Source: Selaginella tamariscina (taxonomy: Eukaryota; Streptophyta; Lycopodiopsida; Selaginellales; Selaginellaceae). From it: a stretch of DNA of 64,000 bases. The translations under genes and the position numbers were made by a program. The notes beneath the pieces are model-generated. The model saw only the letters and a list, made by a program, of their open reading frames with translations, searched no databases and had not been told where the DNA came from. The DNA lies in the NCBI GenBank assembly GCA_003024785.1, contig PUQB01000325.1:34630-98629 (forward strand), written 5' to 3'. This document shows positions 35,157 to 47,179 of the stretch, piece after piece (position 1 is the stretch's first letter; every line of letters starts with the position of its first letter).

Positions 35157-37493
35157 CTAAGCTGCTTCCTCCCCATCATCCGCGTAAGCAAGTGGAAGCA
35201 TACGTTTAACAACGGCCCTTTCCAGCTTAGATGAACCCTTTAAGACGTCTACATGAGTTAAGGCAAGCTGCTTCAACCGAGTCACCACCCCCTCCCCAAG
35301 GAAGCGGAGCAAAGTCCAACCCATGCACAACCACCACTGTGCTCTTACTTCCACCATGCTTTCGGGAGATCCAATCTGAAACAGCACACTAGCCGCCTGG
35401 TGGAACATGTCTGCATCGAGCATCTCGACTGCTTTGGTGACACATCATCATTCTTCCTGTTCTTCACTTGGCCCGGCAAGCTCATCTGAACCGTATACTC
35501 CGTGTCGTAAATCCTAGGCTTCTTCGCCTCTCGTGGGGGATTGATCCTCGTCGGAGTTGAGCCTGAGATAGAAGGCAAGCACAAGTCGACCACGTCTCAT
35601 TTCTCCTGTTCACCATGGCAGCACACCTGTCAAAATACTCGTCCAGCTTCTTGGATGTGGGTGGCACCGTGGTTGGCAAAAAGCAGTTGAAGAACAGCTC
35701 CACGTCCAGGCTGCAGCAGTTGTCCTTGAGCTCCCTCACGATCTCATCTCCAAACAATTTGGACAAGAAGTCCTCCATGCTGACAGGCTTGATGTAGTTC
35801 TCGTCCTTGGTCAGCTGATGCATTGCCAAGATGAGTACAATCCGGGCAACCATCTCTCCTCGTATGCCCTCCAGCACCAACCCGTCCACACAGACTCCAA
35901 TCAGCTTGCGCAGGAAGTGATCGAGGTAAGCATCATTGTCCCAGTGGAGGAGCTGCGCAGCAGCAGCAGCGAGTGCCGGTTCCGCTGCAGCCACCGTGAA
36001 AACCCGCTTCCTGTCGGGTGAAATCCTGATGATAGACCTCATGTGTCGAGCTGCCAGCTCCTGCGGAAGTGTCCCCCAGGCTACCACATCCACTCCAATG
36101 AGTGCCGCAAAAACTGACACTGCAACATCCCTTGTCAACCATGCTGGCACTTCTTCATCCTTCCAGACACCACTCTACTTCTCCACCAAGCAGCTCCTCC
36201 CTGGACACCATGTCTACTTCTCCACCAAGGAGCTTCTTCCTGGCCAAGTTGATAGTGGCCGTAACCTTGTCCGCAGACTCAACAGAATCATAATATGCCG
36301 CCCACAACGGCCTGCCATATCGCAAAACCCGCGCTGCCCTGTCGCCACTGCTGCTGCTACAATTGCCCCTGTTGACCAGAATGTCACTTTCTCCAATGAG
36401 GCATATAGGGTTGAAGAGCTTGTTCATCTGGCTAAGGTTCCGCACTCGGGCACTGGGGTCTTCATCATACGAGCTTGCCAAATCGGCAACCTTCCTGTCC
36501 GTCCCAAGCACCATACTCATAAACTTGCCCGTAGCAGTAGCACCCGTGTAGTAGCAGTAGCAGGAACGTAGGTGAGAGCCCTGCGAAATCTTGAGAATGC
36601 CTGACTCTTTAGCTCCCCAGCCTCGTCCACACACAGGAGAATCATCTTTCCTTCTGGAACCTTGTCAAGCTCCACCTTATACTTTCCTCCATACCAGCTT
36701 GCACATTTTCCGTAGTAGTCGGTCAAGATTGCGTCGGTGACCACCTTCAAATCGCATGGCTGCTCAGGTGCACCTGCAGCAACCACGTCCTTCAGCCGCA
36801 GGTATTCTCTGTGAATGTCGCCACACAAGCCTCCAGATTCTTGCCGGTCTCTCCATTCTTTGGGACAGTACCCACTGCTGTTCAGTGTAGACAATGCGGC
36901 CAGCACTAGAGCCACAATATCGGACTCTCTGCTCCAATCGCTCTCAATGATGTCGGCCAGATGCTCCGTTCGCGCAGGATGGCCAGACTGCTTTGATCCC
37001 ATGCACGAAATGTAGACCACGAAGATACCATGAGACCAAAGCTCGTTAATCAGCCTGGACTTGCCCCATCCACTGCTCTGAACCAAAGCGAACAGCGGAG
37101 CGTACCATTCCTCCGGTTTCCACTCGCGGGCATAACGTTGGAGTGTTCCTATGAAATACCTGCTCACCGGTCCGACCAAACGAATGGAATTCGCCAAGCC
37201 CTTCTTGCTGCTTCCGCATCGACCGCTGCCGAAATTCTAGACGGCTCCTCCGCAGGCCCGACTAAATTCTTCGACGGAGCGACGAACTGCAGAAACTGTT
37301 CCAACGTAGTGCAGGCCATCAGCTGCGTTGCAAAGCTAGCCTCTTCGAAGCGGCCTGATCTTGAGAATGCAGCTTGCCACTGCGGCCCCAATTTGCAAAG
37401 TGCAGCTACCACCTCGGCAAAATCTTTAGCGTTGCCGATCCCCAACAGGAACTGCTTCGTGGTTCCCGTCAGTGGCACATCGTCTTGCGCCAT
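35157..37493 (-). pseudogene. Fungal/oomycete-like large P-loop NTPase, copy 1 (broken)
   Basis: Read on the minus strand from ATG at 37493 to TAG at 35157, without introns. Blocks in order: an N-terminal helical region; RYAREWKPEEWYAP; Walker A-like SSGWGKSRLINEL; a Cys/His segment; Walker B LLCVDEAGEL; RYGRPLWAAYYDS and ATINLARKKLLGG; LDHFLRKLIGVCVDG; VARIVLILAMHQL with KPVSMEDFLSKLFG; DEYFDRCAAMVNRR; and VQMSLPGQVKNRKN. This block order is what I know from basidiomycete and oomycete NTPases related to Crinkler-type effector proteins; it is not a common plant family. Frame breaks relative to copy 2 occur near 37172 (one G lost), 36547 (two bases gained), 35573 (9 bases lost) and 35597 (one C lost). 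The role in plants is not known. Confidence 0.8.
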
Positions 37494-37640
37494 TGCTTGC
37501 GTTGGCGCCAGCGCCGCCGTCAAAACTAGAGCGGTCTAGATACTAGTAATCAACGGTCGAGCTTGAGCAACCTAATAGGATGATCCTGTGGTAACCTAAC
37601 AGACCATCAAGTTGTCTTCATGCCAATGTCAGCTTTGACT

Positions 37641-39320
37641 AAGTGGGTTTGAATCCTTTAGTAAATCACATCCCGCTGATGTCATGAAGGATCTGGAACG
37701 CCTGAGGAACAACAACAGAGGGAAGTTGTTGTTCCGACAGAAGGAAGATTCGAACGATAATTATATTAAAAAACAAGAACGAGAATACAAGGATATTATC
37801 TTGGCATTTACAAGATATCTTAGAATATTCAAAGAATATCTCATATACCTTGAACCTTAATCTCGCATATGCCGGTTTTATTATGCTTCAGACCTTTATA
37901 GATCTTCTCAATGTCACGGTACTGTTGTATGCTGGTCCACGAACCAGTCCACATACAGAAATAACCTAGATGAAACAACACCCCCTGTATATACAGTGGA
38001 AAGAAATCTTTTGGAGACCTTTATATAGTGTACTGCATAAAGCAGCATATTCTCAATAGCATATCCCAAGAATATTGGTTCAACTTTAGAGAATCCTCAA
38101 GATAGTGAAAACAGGTGAAAGTCATCACCAAAGAGGACTAATAAAGTACTGGCAAATGCCTAATCCACACCCACCAGCACTGTACACAACCCCAAGAACC
38201 CTAGCTACCACATACACATTTGCATGCATACATGTATGTATGCATATAACATCTTGTAATAATTGCTGTTTAAAGTCCAAAATCGAGCTTGTGTATCCTA
38301 GCTGGAGACCATATGCAGACATCTCAACACGCACACACGGGCTTAGATTTCTTAGATCATTCCACAAGTATAAAATTATAAAGCGGTTCATATCTACAAG
38401 GTGCTTTCACTTTTGTTCTTGCAGATAAAAGACAATACATATATAATACTTTAAATGGAAATAATACATACATACATACATACACACACACATAGTCATG
38501 ATTCTGTGTTCAGAGTAAACTTGTGTGTGTACCACTTACGTACACGGAGGCATGTGTATAAACTTTTTATATACATGCCAACACCATGTGCCAAATTAAC
38601 AACAATATGCATAATAACCTTTGATTGCTTTTATAAGTCCATGGAGTATAATGTAATGCACTTTTATTGGAACGAATGTAAAACTTGATCAATATATAAA
38701 ATATTCAAGAACAAAATAAAACTAAAAGCATAAATACATAGACATTTTTCAATGGAAATCTGAAAGTGCCTTTCATTGGGTACATTGTACCATTGCCCAA
38801 GTCACGAGTGCCATATACGTCGATGGGGGAAAAAATAATGAGTTAAACAGATTACAACAAATTCATTATGAAATTCACAAAATTCACAAATAGTTTCAAG
38901 TTTGAAATTCATATGAAAAAAAAATCCAATATTTTAATTTTAAAATTAATAATGTGTTTTCTAATATATATTGATATGAATTAATAAATATATTATATTA
39001 TATTAGTTTTTAAAACATATAAATAAAAACTTTATTATATAATTTATATAATATTGTTTTAAGTTTGAAATTGCAAATGAAATATGATTCACACAATATA
39101 CTAATATATTTATCAATGTATAAGATATTGAAATGACTCTTTGGCCGTAATAAATTCATAATTATGAGTTAATTAATTGATTAATTTGGTTAATGCATGT
39201 ATCTCTAGGACACAAAATAAATAAGGAGGTAAACCTCATTTATATGTGCAATAGGTTTATATTTAAGGTTTTGTGTCTTAATTATTAATTAAAATGACAA
39301 AAATTATACATAATCGATAT
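37641..39320. other. Spacer between the two duplicated segments
   Basis: It is present only once. It begins with GC-moderate sequence holding a small inverted repeat (AACAACAACAGAGGGAAGTTGTTGTT at about 37708-37733) and then becomes AT-rich, with a (CATA)n run at 38467-38485. No gene is seen. Confidence 0.55.
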
Positions 39321-40025
39321 AAGAAGGATACGAGATACGAGATACAAGATACATAATATGCTTGTAAGATATATTTATAAAAATATGCCTATAAGATATG
39401 TCTACAGAATAAGAGTCACCATTTTTACTTAGTGATTAAATTAAATTCATGACCAAATTAACTCTTAAAGTTGTGAGCATAAAAACTCCAACTTAATTGT
39501 TATAATTAATTATTATTAACACCAATCATTTTATAATCATTCTTATTTTGTTCTTATTTTATTCGTTACCTCCTGTTGTTATCTTGTTCTTAATTCTTAT
39601 CTTGTTCTTGTCTTATTTATAATTTCTGTCTTGCTCTTGTATTATTTTAATTCTTATTCTATTCTTGTATTATTCTTAATTTTTGTCCTACTCCTAAATC
39701 AAGCCTCCTTGCTCTTGGATCACAACTTAACAATTTAATAATGATTATTTTCATAATTCCTCAATTTTAGTTATTTTTTTTTTCCTTAACTTTTTTTCTT
39801 CTTTTTGTCACAAATCATGACAAATTTTAAACAATTTCAACGTGAACACTAAAATGTTACTTCATGACTAATTACTTTGTGCCAAGTAGTTACAGATCTA
39901 CAAGGTTCCACCAATGCGATACATACAACTATTAATGCATCTTTCAAAGTTGCTACAGAAACTCTCTCTCTCAAGCATTCGTGGTTTCCTCTCCGTCGAA
40001 CTCTTTTTCAAAACCATGTCATAAT
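39321..40025 (+). mobile_element. Relic LTR and gag start of the element 2/3 family, plus strand
   Basis: From about 39321 to 39733 the sequence is a decayed plus-strand copy of the element 3 LTR (AGATACGAGATACAAG, ATGCCTATAAGATATG, ACACCAATCATTTTATAATC, the T/C-rich minisatellite part, and an end like GGATCACAACTTAACA). At 39880-40020 the translation QVVTDLQGSTNAIHTTINASFK and HSWFPLRRTLF matches the gag N-terminus of element 3 (HQVVTDLQGST). The relic stops where duplication copy 2 starts. Confidence 0.8.
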
Positions 40026-40384
40026 GTGTATAACTCATGTCATAATGCATATGCATTATGCGTGCGTGTGTATAAGATATTCTACAGTAATGTGAACTTT
40101 GTACGTATATATGTACTATGCATGTGATATTGGTATTGGTTTATCACATACACATACATGTGTCCGTTATGTGTTTTCTTAATAAATAATTTACAAATAA
40201 TTTAATTTACTAAATTTAATAGTAATTTTAATTTACTACTAGAATTTACTAATTTATTAATTCTTCTTATTAGCTATTAAAATATCTAATATTCGAAAAT
40301 TTAATCAAAATATATTACTCTTCCATAAAACAATATTAATATTATATAGTTCTAAATTATAATGGTTTAAATAAAACTTACTTC

Positions 40385-40750
40385 CCCCTTTTCTTAATTT
40401 CCTTAAAAACTTTTTATCCCATGCTAAACTCATTATCAACAACCTTATCATTATCCTTCAAATGCTGTAAATATACATACAAGTCAATATACAAATACAC
40501 ACACCCACACATATACATATAAAACAAAACAGCGTGTTAATAATAAGAAGAATATACCTTAGAATGCTCAGCAAGATGATGAAGCCTTGAGAATATATAC
40601 AGAGCGTTCACGAAGCTCTTTTACTCTTGTTTTTTCATATAACATCCTTGTTATGTCTTTCTTAACTTTGACTTCTTCAATCCCTTCATTGCTCACAGCA
40701 ACCTCAAGCTGCACGTACACAGCATAAGTGTGTGTGCAAAACATATACAC

Positions 40751-40785
<35 letters not shown>

Positions 40786-41670
40786 TAGTGTATACACACA
40801 TACATAGCTCTCACGTGTCCGTGTAATATGTACATAGACATGTTTATACACAAACATTATTAAGTATAGAAACATAGAAGTGATATAAACCACAAATAGC
40901 ATTTATTATTTAAATAAGGTTTAAAAACCACTACTCTACCATACACGCACAGTATGAGATTAATTTATATAATAATATAATAATAATAAGGATATATATA
41001 TTTTAATGGCATGTTCACTCTCTCTCTCCCCCTCCCCCCCCCCTCCGCTCTCTCTCCCCCCCGCCCTCCGCTCTCTCTCTCTCTCAAACTGACCTGGACA
41101 TGAATTATACAAGCAAGAAACTTGCAAGTGGGAGCCAGCTATCATCTGTGGATAAAGAGAGCCCGCTTCTGCATAACTTAATTGTTATGCATATACACAT
41201 AATATTAAAGTATATATTAGTATGTACTACAGTATTATACTTAAATATATAGATAATTTACGAGTAAATAAAATACTCGCTTTAAATATGGTGCCAGGTA
41301 GACAATTGAGTAGATTAAATATCTCCGTCTGCTTGTATCGAGCCATGCAAATACCCATGCCTATAAGTATAATAAATATTAGAACACACACACACACACA
41401 CACACACACAACATACGTACATAATAATATATACACATATACATACGTGTACGTATACACACATACCAGCCAGTCGAACAAGGGTATGAAGCTTATAATA
41501 CCCATGGCAGCATAGCGAACATCATCTGGACCAAACGCAGAGCCGTCGGATTTAACTTGATCAATGGGTAAGATTAAAGTGCTGCAAATACATGCCCCAA
41601 TCGCTATTGCATACGGGGCATCTTCTTGTAACACTGCTCGGCATATTCGACTCGACTTATATCTGTATAT
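40385..41670 (-). pseudogene. Predicted plastid-type membrane protein, copy 2
   Basis: The same exon set as copy 1: about 41660-41468, 41360-41285, 41175-41095, 40707-40560 and 40460-40385. The first exon is unbroken here (LPIDQVKSDGSAFGPDDVRYAAMGIISF), unlike copy 1. The second exon seems to end before GCGAGT, a GC-type donor, in both copies; this gives a frame-consistent PYL-K-SGLSLSTDD joint. The donor after CATGTCCAG is GTCAGT here. In the third exon LASFLLV replaces copy 1's LASVLACII because bases are missing, so this copy is also damaged. Confidence 0.58.
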
Positions 41671-42894
41671 CACACACGCGCGCGCGTGTGTGTGTGATAT
41701 CCGTATATATGTTATCTGTATATAAATACATACATATATAGATATGATATCTGCATACTTAAGTGCATATATATTTAGTTATTTAATAATAAATGAATAT
41801 ATTTAAACATGTATTTAAAGAAAACTTATATACAAATTATATATATATATATATATATGAAATGCATTAACCCGAGCATACAAAATCATTAAAATAATTA
41901 ATTTAATTAACTGTGATTAAGGGAAGGGGGCATTTTATTAATTGTTACCTTGAGTTTCTTAAATGTGCTCCTGATGTAATACTCTTCAGTCCAACTGAGA
42001 AAACAAGTAACTTAAATAGAAAATAATTTAATTAATGTTTAAAATTAAACTTTAAATAATTATGCATTATTTGTATATAAAAACTAAAAATTTTATATTA
42101 AATTTACCATTTATTACCTTGTACTAAGCATGGATAATTCCCTGCATCTCCTTGTTGCCCTAGAAAATGTGCTCTGTTTTTTCTATCACTGGTCCCCATC
42201 TCGAATCTCCTTACTACATTTTGCAACGTGTCGCATTCTTGATGCGCTCTACAGAAATCAATTTTTAAAATTTATTTTATTAATAATAAAAGCTCATTTA
42301 AACAAATTAATAAATTATTTACAATTTTATATTACATGTTATTTTATTTTAATAGTGTACGTTATACTTATTGTCAATCTGAAAACTAAATATTTTATAA
42401 ATACATATATATGTTACATAGTCGGTTATAGAATACGTCGGATGTCTAAGTATATCTATATACTGTTATTCTTTCATAAATATATGTATGATTAAATAAA
42501 TTAATTGTAATCTTAGAGTTTATGAATTATTAATAAGATAATGTTTAAGAGTGTTAAAAAGGTTTTAAGCTAATGATAAATGCTCAATTACTCAATTAAA
42601 ATTGAGATTTAACTCAACAATTAAATTATGATAATTAATAACCCAAAATTCATGTCTGCGCTCTCGTAAAAAATCATGTCCGTTCCTCACAATTGTGGCG
42701 GCGAAGGGACGACAAGGGGATATCCCAGAGAAACGCTTACACTTAACATTTACACCATAGTAGATGTATTTCTTTTAAACTGCCGAGTTCCAGTAGAACT
42801 TCGAATGTAGATTTTAATTTCTGATTCACTTTCTAATGCATAATAGAGATTTAACACACAAACACACATATTCATGAACCGAATCTAAGCTGCT
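41671..42894. other. AT-rich spacer inside duplication copy 2
   Basis: It matches 33881-35156 with many indels. It lacks about 20 bases present at 34368-34390 and has an extra (TA)n at 41839-41858. No secure exon. Confidence 0.5.
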
Positions 42895-45217
42895 TCCTCC
42901 TCATCATCCGCGTAAGCAAGTGGAAGCATACGTTTAACAACGGCCCTTTCCAGCTCAGAGAACCCTTTAAGACGTCTACATGAGTTAAGGCAAGCTGCTT
43001 CAACCGAGTCACCACCCCCTCCCCGAGGAAGCGGAGAGCAAAGTCCAACCCATGCACAACCACCACTGTGCTCTTACTTCCACCATGCTTTCGGGAGATC
43101 CAATCTGAAACAGCACACTAGCCGCCTGGTGGAACCTGTCATCTGCATCGAGCATCTCGACTGCTTTGGTGACACATCATCATTCTTCCTGTTCTTCACT
43201 TGGCCCGGCAAGCTCATCTGAACCGTATACTCCGTGTCGTAAATCCTAGGCTTCTTCGCCTCTCGTGGGGGATTGATCCTCGTCGGAGTTGAGCCTGAGA
43301 TAGAAGCCTTGCCGGGCAAGCACAAGTCGACCACCGTCTCATTTCTCCTGTTCACCATGGCAGCACACCTGTCAAAATACTCGTCCAGCTTCTTGGATGT
43401 GGGTGGCACGTGGTTGGCAAAAAGCAGTTGAAGAACAGCTCCACGTCCAGGCTGCAGCAGTTGTCCTTGAGCTCCCTCACGATCTCATCTCCAAACAATT
43501 TGGACAAGAAGTCCTCCATGCTGACAGGCTTGATGTAGTTCTCGTCCTTGGTCAGCTGATGCATTGCCAAGATGAGTACAATCCGGGCAACCATCTCTCC
43601 TCGTATGCCCTCCAGCACCAACCCGTCCACACAGACTCCAATCAGCTTGCGCAGGAAGTGATCGAGGTAAGCATCATTGTCCCAGTGGAGGAGCTGCGCA
43701 GCAGCAGCAGCGAGTGCCGGTTCCGCTGCAGCCACCGTGAAAACCCGCTTCCTGTCGGGTGAAATCCTGATGATAGACCTCATGTGTCGAGCTGCCAGCT
43801 CCTGCGGAAGTGTCCCCCAGGCTACCACATCCACTCCAATGAGTGCCGCAAAAACTGACACTGCAACATCCCTTGTCACCCATGCTGGCACTTCTTCATT
43901 CTTCCTGGCATCTCTACTTCCATCAAGCAGCTCCTCCTGGACACCATCTCTACTTCTCCACCAAGCAGCTTCTTCCTGGCCAAGTTGATAGTGGCCGTAA
44001 CCTTGTCCGCAGATTCAACAGAATCATAATATGCCGCCCACAACGGCCTGCCATATCGCAAAACCCGCGCTGCCCTGTCGCCACTGCTGCTGCTACAATT
44101 GCCCCTGTTGACCAGAATGTCACTTTCTCCAATGAGGCATATAGGGTTGAAGAGCTTGTTCATCTGGCTAAGGTTCCGCACTCGGGCACTGGGGTCTTCA
44201 TCATACGAGCTTGCCAAATCGGCAACCTTCCTGTCCGTCCCAAGCACCATACTCATAAACTTGCCCGTAGCAGTAGCACCCGTAGTAGCAGTAGCAGGAA
44301 CGTAGGTGAGAGCCCTGCGAAATCTTGAGAATGCCTGACTCTTGAGCTCCCCAGCCTCGTCCACACACAGGAGAATCATCTTTCCTTCTGGAACCTTGTC
44401 AAGCTCCACCTTATACTTTCCTCCATACCAGCTTGCACATTTTCCGTAGTAGTCGGTCAAGATTGCGTCGGTGACCACCTTCAAATCGCATGGCTGCTCA
44501 GGTGCACCTGCAGCAACCACGTCCTTCAGCCGCAGTATTCTCTGTGAATGTCGCCACACAAGCCTCCAGATTCTTGCCGGTCTCTCCATTCTTTGGGACA
44601 GTACCCACTGCTGTTCAGTGACAATGCGGCCAGCACTAGAGCCACAATATCGGACTCTCTGCTCCAATCGCTCTCAATGATGTCGGCCAGATGCTCCGTT
44701 CGCGCAGGATGGCCAGACTGCTTTGATCCCATGCACGAAATGTAGACCACGAAGATACCATGAGACCAAAGCTCGTTAATCAGCCTGGACTTGCCCCATC
44801 CACTACTCTGAACCAAAGCGAACAGCGGAGCGTACCATTCCTCCGGTTTCCACTCGCGGGCATAACGTTGGAGTGTTCCTACGAAATACCTGCTCACCGG
44901 GTCCGACCAAACGAATGGAATTCGCCAAGCCCTTCTTGCTGCTTCCGCATCGACCGCTGCCGAAATTCTAGACGGCTCCTCCGCAGGCCCGACTAAATTC
45001 TTCGACGGAGCGACGAACTGCCGAAACTGTTCCCACGTAGTGCAGGCCATCAGCTGCGTTGCAAAGCTAGCCTCTTCGAAGCGGCCTGATCTTGCGAATG
45101 CAGCTTGCCACTGCGGCCCAAATTGCAAAGGACAGCTACCACCTCGGCAAAATCATTAGCGTTGCCGATCCCCAACAGGATCTGCTTCATTGCGCCACTA
45201 ACATCGCCTTGCGCCAT
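42895..45217 (-). pseudogene. Fungal/oomycete-like large P-loop NTPase, copy 2 (broken)
   Basis: Read on the minus strand from ATG at 45217 to TAG at 42895. Block order as in copy 1. Two long clean stretches remain: 45128-44545, which includes the Walker A-like SSGWGKSR, and 44530-43900, which includes Walker B LLCVDEAGEL and RYGRPLWAAYYDS. Frame breaks private to this copy are near 45118 (the CCCC and TTT runs shortened), 44537 (one G lost in the CGCAGGTATT region) and 43409 (one C lost). A short A/G/C-rich tandem region at 43900-43975 also differs in length from copy 1. A break near 43175 is shared with copy 1. Confidence 0.8.
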
Positions 45218-45402
45218 TGCTCGCGCTGACCCTAATTTCTGGCGATTCGCAAATGGCGGCAGCGAGCGGTCTAGATATTTGGAACAACTGAGTAATCAAT
45301 GGTCGGGCTTGATTTGAGCTTGAGCAACCTAATAGGACGATCCTCGTGCCAATGTCATCTTGAGGGATTGCAGAGGCATCCACTTTCTAAAATGGGTGGA
45401 GA

Positions 45403-45571
45403 GTTCATAGTTCTAACCTGGTGAGTTGATTACCTGGGTAAAGATTGTGGGATATGTAGGATATGTGGGCAAAGACTCAAGCGGACCTGGATCATCATGA
45501 TCAGGGCCCTCTCATAAACACTAATTGGCCCTTTGCCTAGTTAGCATAAGGAGAGAGGAAAGGTTATGACA
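45403..45571 (+). repeat. Solo TRIM LTR
   Basis: About 169 bp match the LTR at 4451-4612 (CATAGTTCTAACCTGG, GATTGTGGGATATG, GGGCCCTCTCATAAACA, CCTTTGCCTAGTT) and end in TTATGACA. No primer-binding site follows and no clear target duplication is visible, so it is a solo or truncated LTR. Confidence 0.85.
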
Positions 45572-46108
45572 CAATTACTCTGTTTGTTCACTTCTTTTCT
45601 TTCTCTTGTTATGGGTTTATTTTACCCATTTTTCTGTTTTTTACTTGGCAACCATGGTGGAATAAATCACTTCAAGACTAATTTTACCTCATTAATCCAT
45701 CTTAATGGAAGTAAGAGAATAAGACTAGAGAAGAAATAGGGGTGGAAACAAAAGTGAATCAACATTAGAAATGCTAACAAGATTAGATGTAAGAGTAATC
45801 AATTGCCTAATCATTTAAACCATAACCCTAAGAAATTGAATACAAGTTTAAAAGAGGGTAAGGATGGTGTAGAGATGGATAATTCCAACTCATACAACTA
45901 ATATCTAAGATGGTAAACTCCCAAACACATAAACTTTCAATGATATTTGGTGATGCTATGAGATTCTTGTCCATTTCAACTCCAACACTGTGGAGTGTGT
46001 GGCCAAGATCACTACTCTCAAGGAGGCCTGGTTGACAATGCCTGGAAGACATGGTTGCCGAGGATGTGGCAGCTACTATCTCCACATTTGTTGGCTTACA
46101 AAGGGAAG
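45572..46108. other. Spacer that was the insertion site of element 3
   Basis: No gene seen. The sequence continues after element 3 at 50591, joined through the GGAAG target duplication. Confidence 0.6.
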
Positions 46109-46933
46109 TGTCAAGCCACGATCCCAGGAACAAGGAAGAAAGTAAGATTTCAAGAACAAGAAGGCTTGACTCAGGGTAGGACAAGAACTGGAACGGTTAG
46201 TGGGGAAGGAACAGGATAGGAATCGGAGCAAGATAGTAGGACAAGGAGCAGGATAAGAAATGGAGCAGGATAGCAGGAAAGGAGCTGGATAGGAATGAAG
46301 CAGATAGCAGGATAAAGAGCAGGATAGGAAATGGAGTAGGATAGCAGGACAAGAGCTGGATAAGAACTGAAGCAGGATAGCAGGACAAGGAGCTGGATAG
46401 GAATTGGAGAGGATAGTAGGATAAAGAGCAAGATAGAAAAGGAGCAAGATAGCAGAATAAGGAGTTAGATAAGGATCGAAGCAGGATAGCAGGCGAGGAG
46501 CAGGATAGCAAGACAAGGAGCTGGCTAGGAACCGAAGCAGGTAGCAGAAAGGAACTGGGAACTTAGGAATCAGGAGTAGGACAGGATCCAAAAGCAAGAT
46601 AAGAGCAGGAGGCAAGGAGCAAGACACAAACAAGACAAGAACAATAATGATCGTTAGAATGACTGGTGTTGATAGTAACTGATTGTACAACAATTAAGTC
46701 GGAGCTTTTATACTCACATCCAAGAGCTATATCTAGGCATGAGTGCTAAAAGTGTTGCATGCATTTAAAAGTGGCTGCATGCATGCAGAGGCTAAGATGA
46801 ATCCACATGTCTTTATCCTTTAAGCATATCTATGGCATATCCTATAGGTATATCATGTAGGAATATCTTATAGGAATATCCTGCAGGCCGTATCTTGTAT
46901 CGGAATCCTGTATCCTGTATTGAGTCGTGGACA
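46109..46933 (-). repeat. 3' LTR of element 3
   Basis: 825 bp, TGTCAAGCC to GTGGACA on the plus strand. It contains an internal array of 30-45-bp units of the GGAGCAGGATAGCAGGACAA type at about 46195-46620. The unit count differs from the other LTR. Confidence 0.9.
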
Positions 46934-47019
46934 ACACCTCTCCCTAAAGACGAGTTCCATGAGTCTTGGGACCTGGTTTTAACAGGATAATGCCGATGAA
47001 AGGCAGCAACCTTGGAAGA

Positions 47020-47175
47020 AGCATGGGTAAGTTGGATGCAGGTTCCTAAGTGCGATTAGTATGCAAATAACCTTTCCAATCCACCAATATTGAAGTTGGC
47101 GGCGATGAGACGAGATCAAGGATGGCTACAACTTCGTACTCAGGTTCATTGTCAATGAACACAGGAGGGGGAGGA
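47020..47175 (-). pseudogene. Chromodomain of element 3
   Basis: The minus strand reads PPVFIDNEPEYEVVAILD, then SILVDWKGYLHTNRT, a stop, and EPASNL. The aromatic cage positions (Y of EYEV, W and Y of DWKGY) are visible. In chromoviruses this domain at the integrase end directs insertion to heterochromatin. Confidence 0.85.
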
Positions 47176-47179
47176 GAAA

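Larger units (their letters stand above)
32415..37640. repeat. Segmental duplication, copy 1
   Basis: This roughly 5.2-kb segment matches 40030-45360 in the same orientation, including non-coding parts (for example ATAAGATATTCTACAG, CTTTGTACGTATATATGT, GGTGCCAGGTAGACAATTGAG). Coding parts look about 97 percent identical by eye. Spacers show many small indels. Confidence 0.9.
40030..45360. repeat. Segmental duplication, copy 2
   Basis: Same segment as 32415-37640, direct orientation. The left border abuts the gag relic at about 40025. The right border (about 45360, after the shared CAACCTAATAGGA and GTGCCAATGTCA) lies 40 bases before a solo TRIM LTR. Confidence 0.9.

Noticed and set aside
35933-36571. 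Plus-strand frames of 60-211 codons opposite the NTPase gene
   Set aside because: They are antisense shadows of a GC-rich minus-strand coding region whose Walker motifs are clear.
41020-41085. C/T-rich run as a regulatory polypyrimidine tract
   Set aside because: It is a simple-sequence block at a place where duplication copy 1 has a shorter (CT)n; most likely slippage or an assembly artefact.
46076-46693. A 205-codon minus-strand frame rich in Ser-Cys-Tyr-Pro-Ala-Pro, and similar ones at 49804-50272
   Set aside because: They are frame readings of the LTR minisatellite of element 3; the repeats explain them fully.
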